From Marivita sp051859345 (GTDB taxonomy: Bacteria > Pseudomonadota > Alphaproteobacteria > Rhodobacterales > Rhodobacteraceae): DNA of 64,000 nt. The stretch lies in the NCBI RefSeq assembly GCF_051859345.1, contig NZ_JBHYFV010000002.1, forward strand, positions 62,001-126,000, read 5' to 3'. A program made the translations under genes and the position numbers. Positions 63,422 through 64,000 of the stretch are shown here, piece after piece (positions within the stretch are counted from its first letter, which is position 1; every line of letters starts with the position of its first letter). The notes under the pieces were generated by a model. The model saw nothing but the letters and a program-made list of their open reading frames with translations. It was not told the DNA's origin and did not search any database.

Positions 63422-64000
63422 ATGATCGCGGCTGACGACCTTGTTGCGCTTGTCCGCAACTACAACCCCAAGACCAACGAAGCCCTCATCCGCGCGGCCT
63501 ATGACTATGGCCGCGAGATGCATGAAGGTCAGTTTCGCCATTCGGGCGAACCCTATTTTTCGCATCCCGTCTCCGTCGCTGCGATCCTGACGGAACAGCA
63601 GCTTGATGACGCCACCATCATCACCGCCCTGCTGCACGACACGATCGAAGACACCAAATCCACCTATTCCGAAGTGTCCCGGCGTTTTGGCAGCGAAGTC
63701 GCCATGCTTGTCGATGGTGTGACCAAGCTGACCAATCTACAGCTGTCCAGTTCGGAAACCAAACAGGCCGAGAATTTCCGCAAGCTGTTCATGGCGATGT
63801 CCAAGGATCTGCGGGTCATTCTCGTCAAACTCGCCGACCGCCTTCACAACATGCGCACCATCAAGGCAATGAAGCCGGAAAAGCAGGTGCAAAAGGCGCG
63901 TGAGACTATGGATATCTATGCGCCGCTCGCCGGGCGCATGGGGATGCAGTGGATGCGCGAAGAGCTGGAGGATCTGGCCTTCCGCGTGCTCAACCCCGAG
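63422..64000 (+). CDS. relA/spoT: Bifunctional (p)ppGpp synthetase/hydrolase (RSH), 5' part
   Basis: Open to the window end, 193 codons. MIAADDLVALVRNYNPKTNEALIRAAYD begins it. The HD hydrolase domain is seen in HPVSVAAIL, ALLHDTIEDT (HD pair) and LVKLADRLHNMRT. The synthetase, TGS and ACT domains would lie beyond the window. It controls the stringent response together with rpoZ, which is adjacent. Confidence 0.95.
   Translation, partial: MIAADDLVALVRNYNPKTNEALIRAAYDYGREMHEGQFRHSGEPYFSHPVSVAAILTEQQLDDATIITALLHDTIEDTKSTYSEVSRRFGSEVAMLVDGVTKLTNLQLSSSETKQAENFRKLFMAMSKDLRVILVKLADRLHNMRTIKAMKPEKQVQKARETMDIYAPLAGRMGMQWMREELEDLAFRVLNPE

Overview
The window looks like a chromosomal segment of a marine alphaproteobacterium of the family Rhodobacteraceae (Roseobacter group). 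The signs are the high GC content, the lgt/MidA-type methyltransferase/pgeF order, a MipZ-type ATPase instead of Min proteins, a Hint-domain protein, the DUF1150 gene beside a small heat-shock gene, and a fused ATP sulfurylase/APS kinase. The genus cannot be fixed from this window. I see no tRNA, rRNA, insertion sequence, prophage or CRISPR array. One short run of Ns (2434-2443) is an assembly gap that breaks pgeF.

Layout. 1-5 kb: lgt, methyltransferase, pgeF, a 50-residue protein, a Hint-domain protein, an Lrp-type regulator divergent from trxB. 5.8-9.9 kb: a di-haem peroxidase and bifunctional sat/cysC flanking an FNR-like box, then a secreted M23 peptidase. 9.9-15.4 kb: DUF1150 and ibpA behind a sigma-32-like promoter, purEK, an orphan PhnM-like amidohydrolase with a secreted lipase-like protein, and an EamA exporter. 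15.6-20.5 kb: groESL with a CIRCE operator and an ABC importer operon. 20.7-27.7 kb: a secreted VWA protein ending in seven copies of an 89-residue repeat, a PD-(D/E)XK protein, a TraB/GumN protein, EamA, and a LysR gene divergent from azoR across a phased operator array.

27.9-38.5 kb: the conserved translation and secretion cluster ffh, rpsP, rimM, trmD, rplS, rpmE, followed by mipZ. It is interrupted by four tandem GNAT acetyltransferases, a chorismate mutase, an OmpV-like porin, a sulfotransferase-like gene and an unknown membrane protein. Three back-to-back palindromes lie between trmD and rplS. 38.6-49.5 kb: an HpaI-type aldolase, a ten-helix membrane protein behind two ATTC-N8-GAAT operators, smc, a secreted protein, a degenerate receiver domain, a glutathionyl-hydroquinone reductase, SulP plus a universal stress protein, and two small YeaQ/YmgE-type membrane proteins.

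49.5-64 kb: fmt with three tandem deformylase genes (one with altered catalytic residues), a PatB-type lyase, an overlapping operon (lysE-type exporter, DUF3429, methyltransferase, rnhA, TRIC-like channel), a DEAD-box helicase, ispH, a cytochrome c, an MFS transporter, a YqaA protein, a NYN nuclease-like protein, folK, rpoZ and the start of the (p)ppGpp synthetase/hydrolase gene, cut by the window end.

Most of the window is housekeeping sequence. The items most worth following are regulatory (paired SqrR-type operators, 21-bp phased LysR-region palindromes, the triple palindrome) and domain-level (exact 267-bp repeats, the altered deformylase, the receiver lacking most active-site residues).
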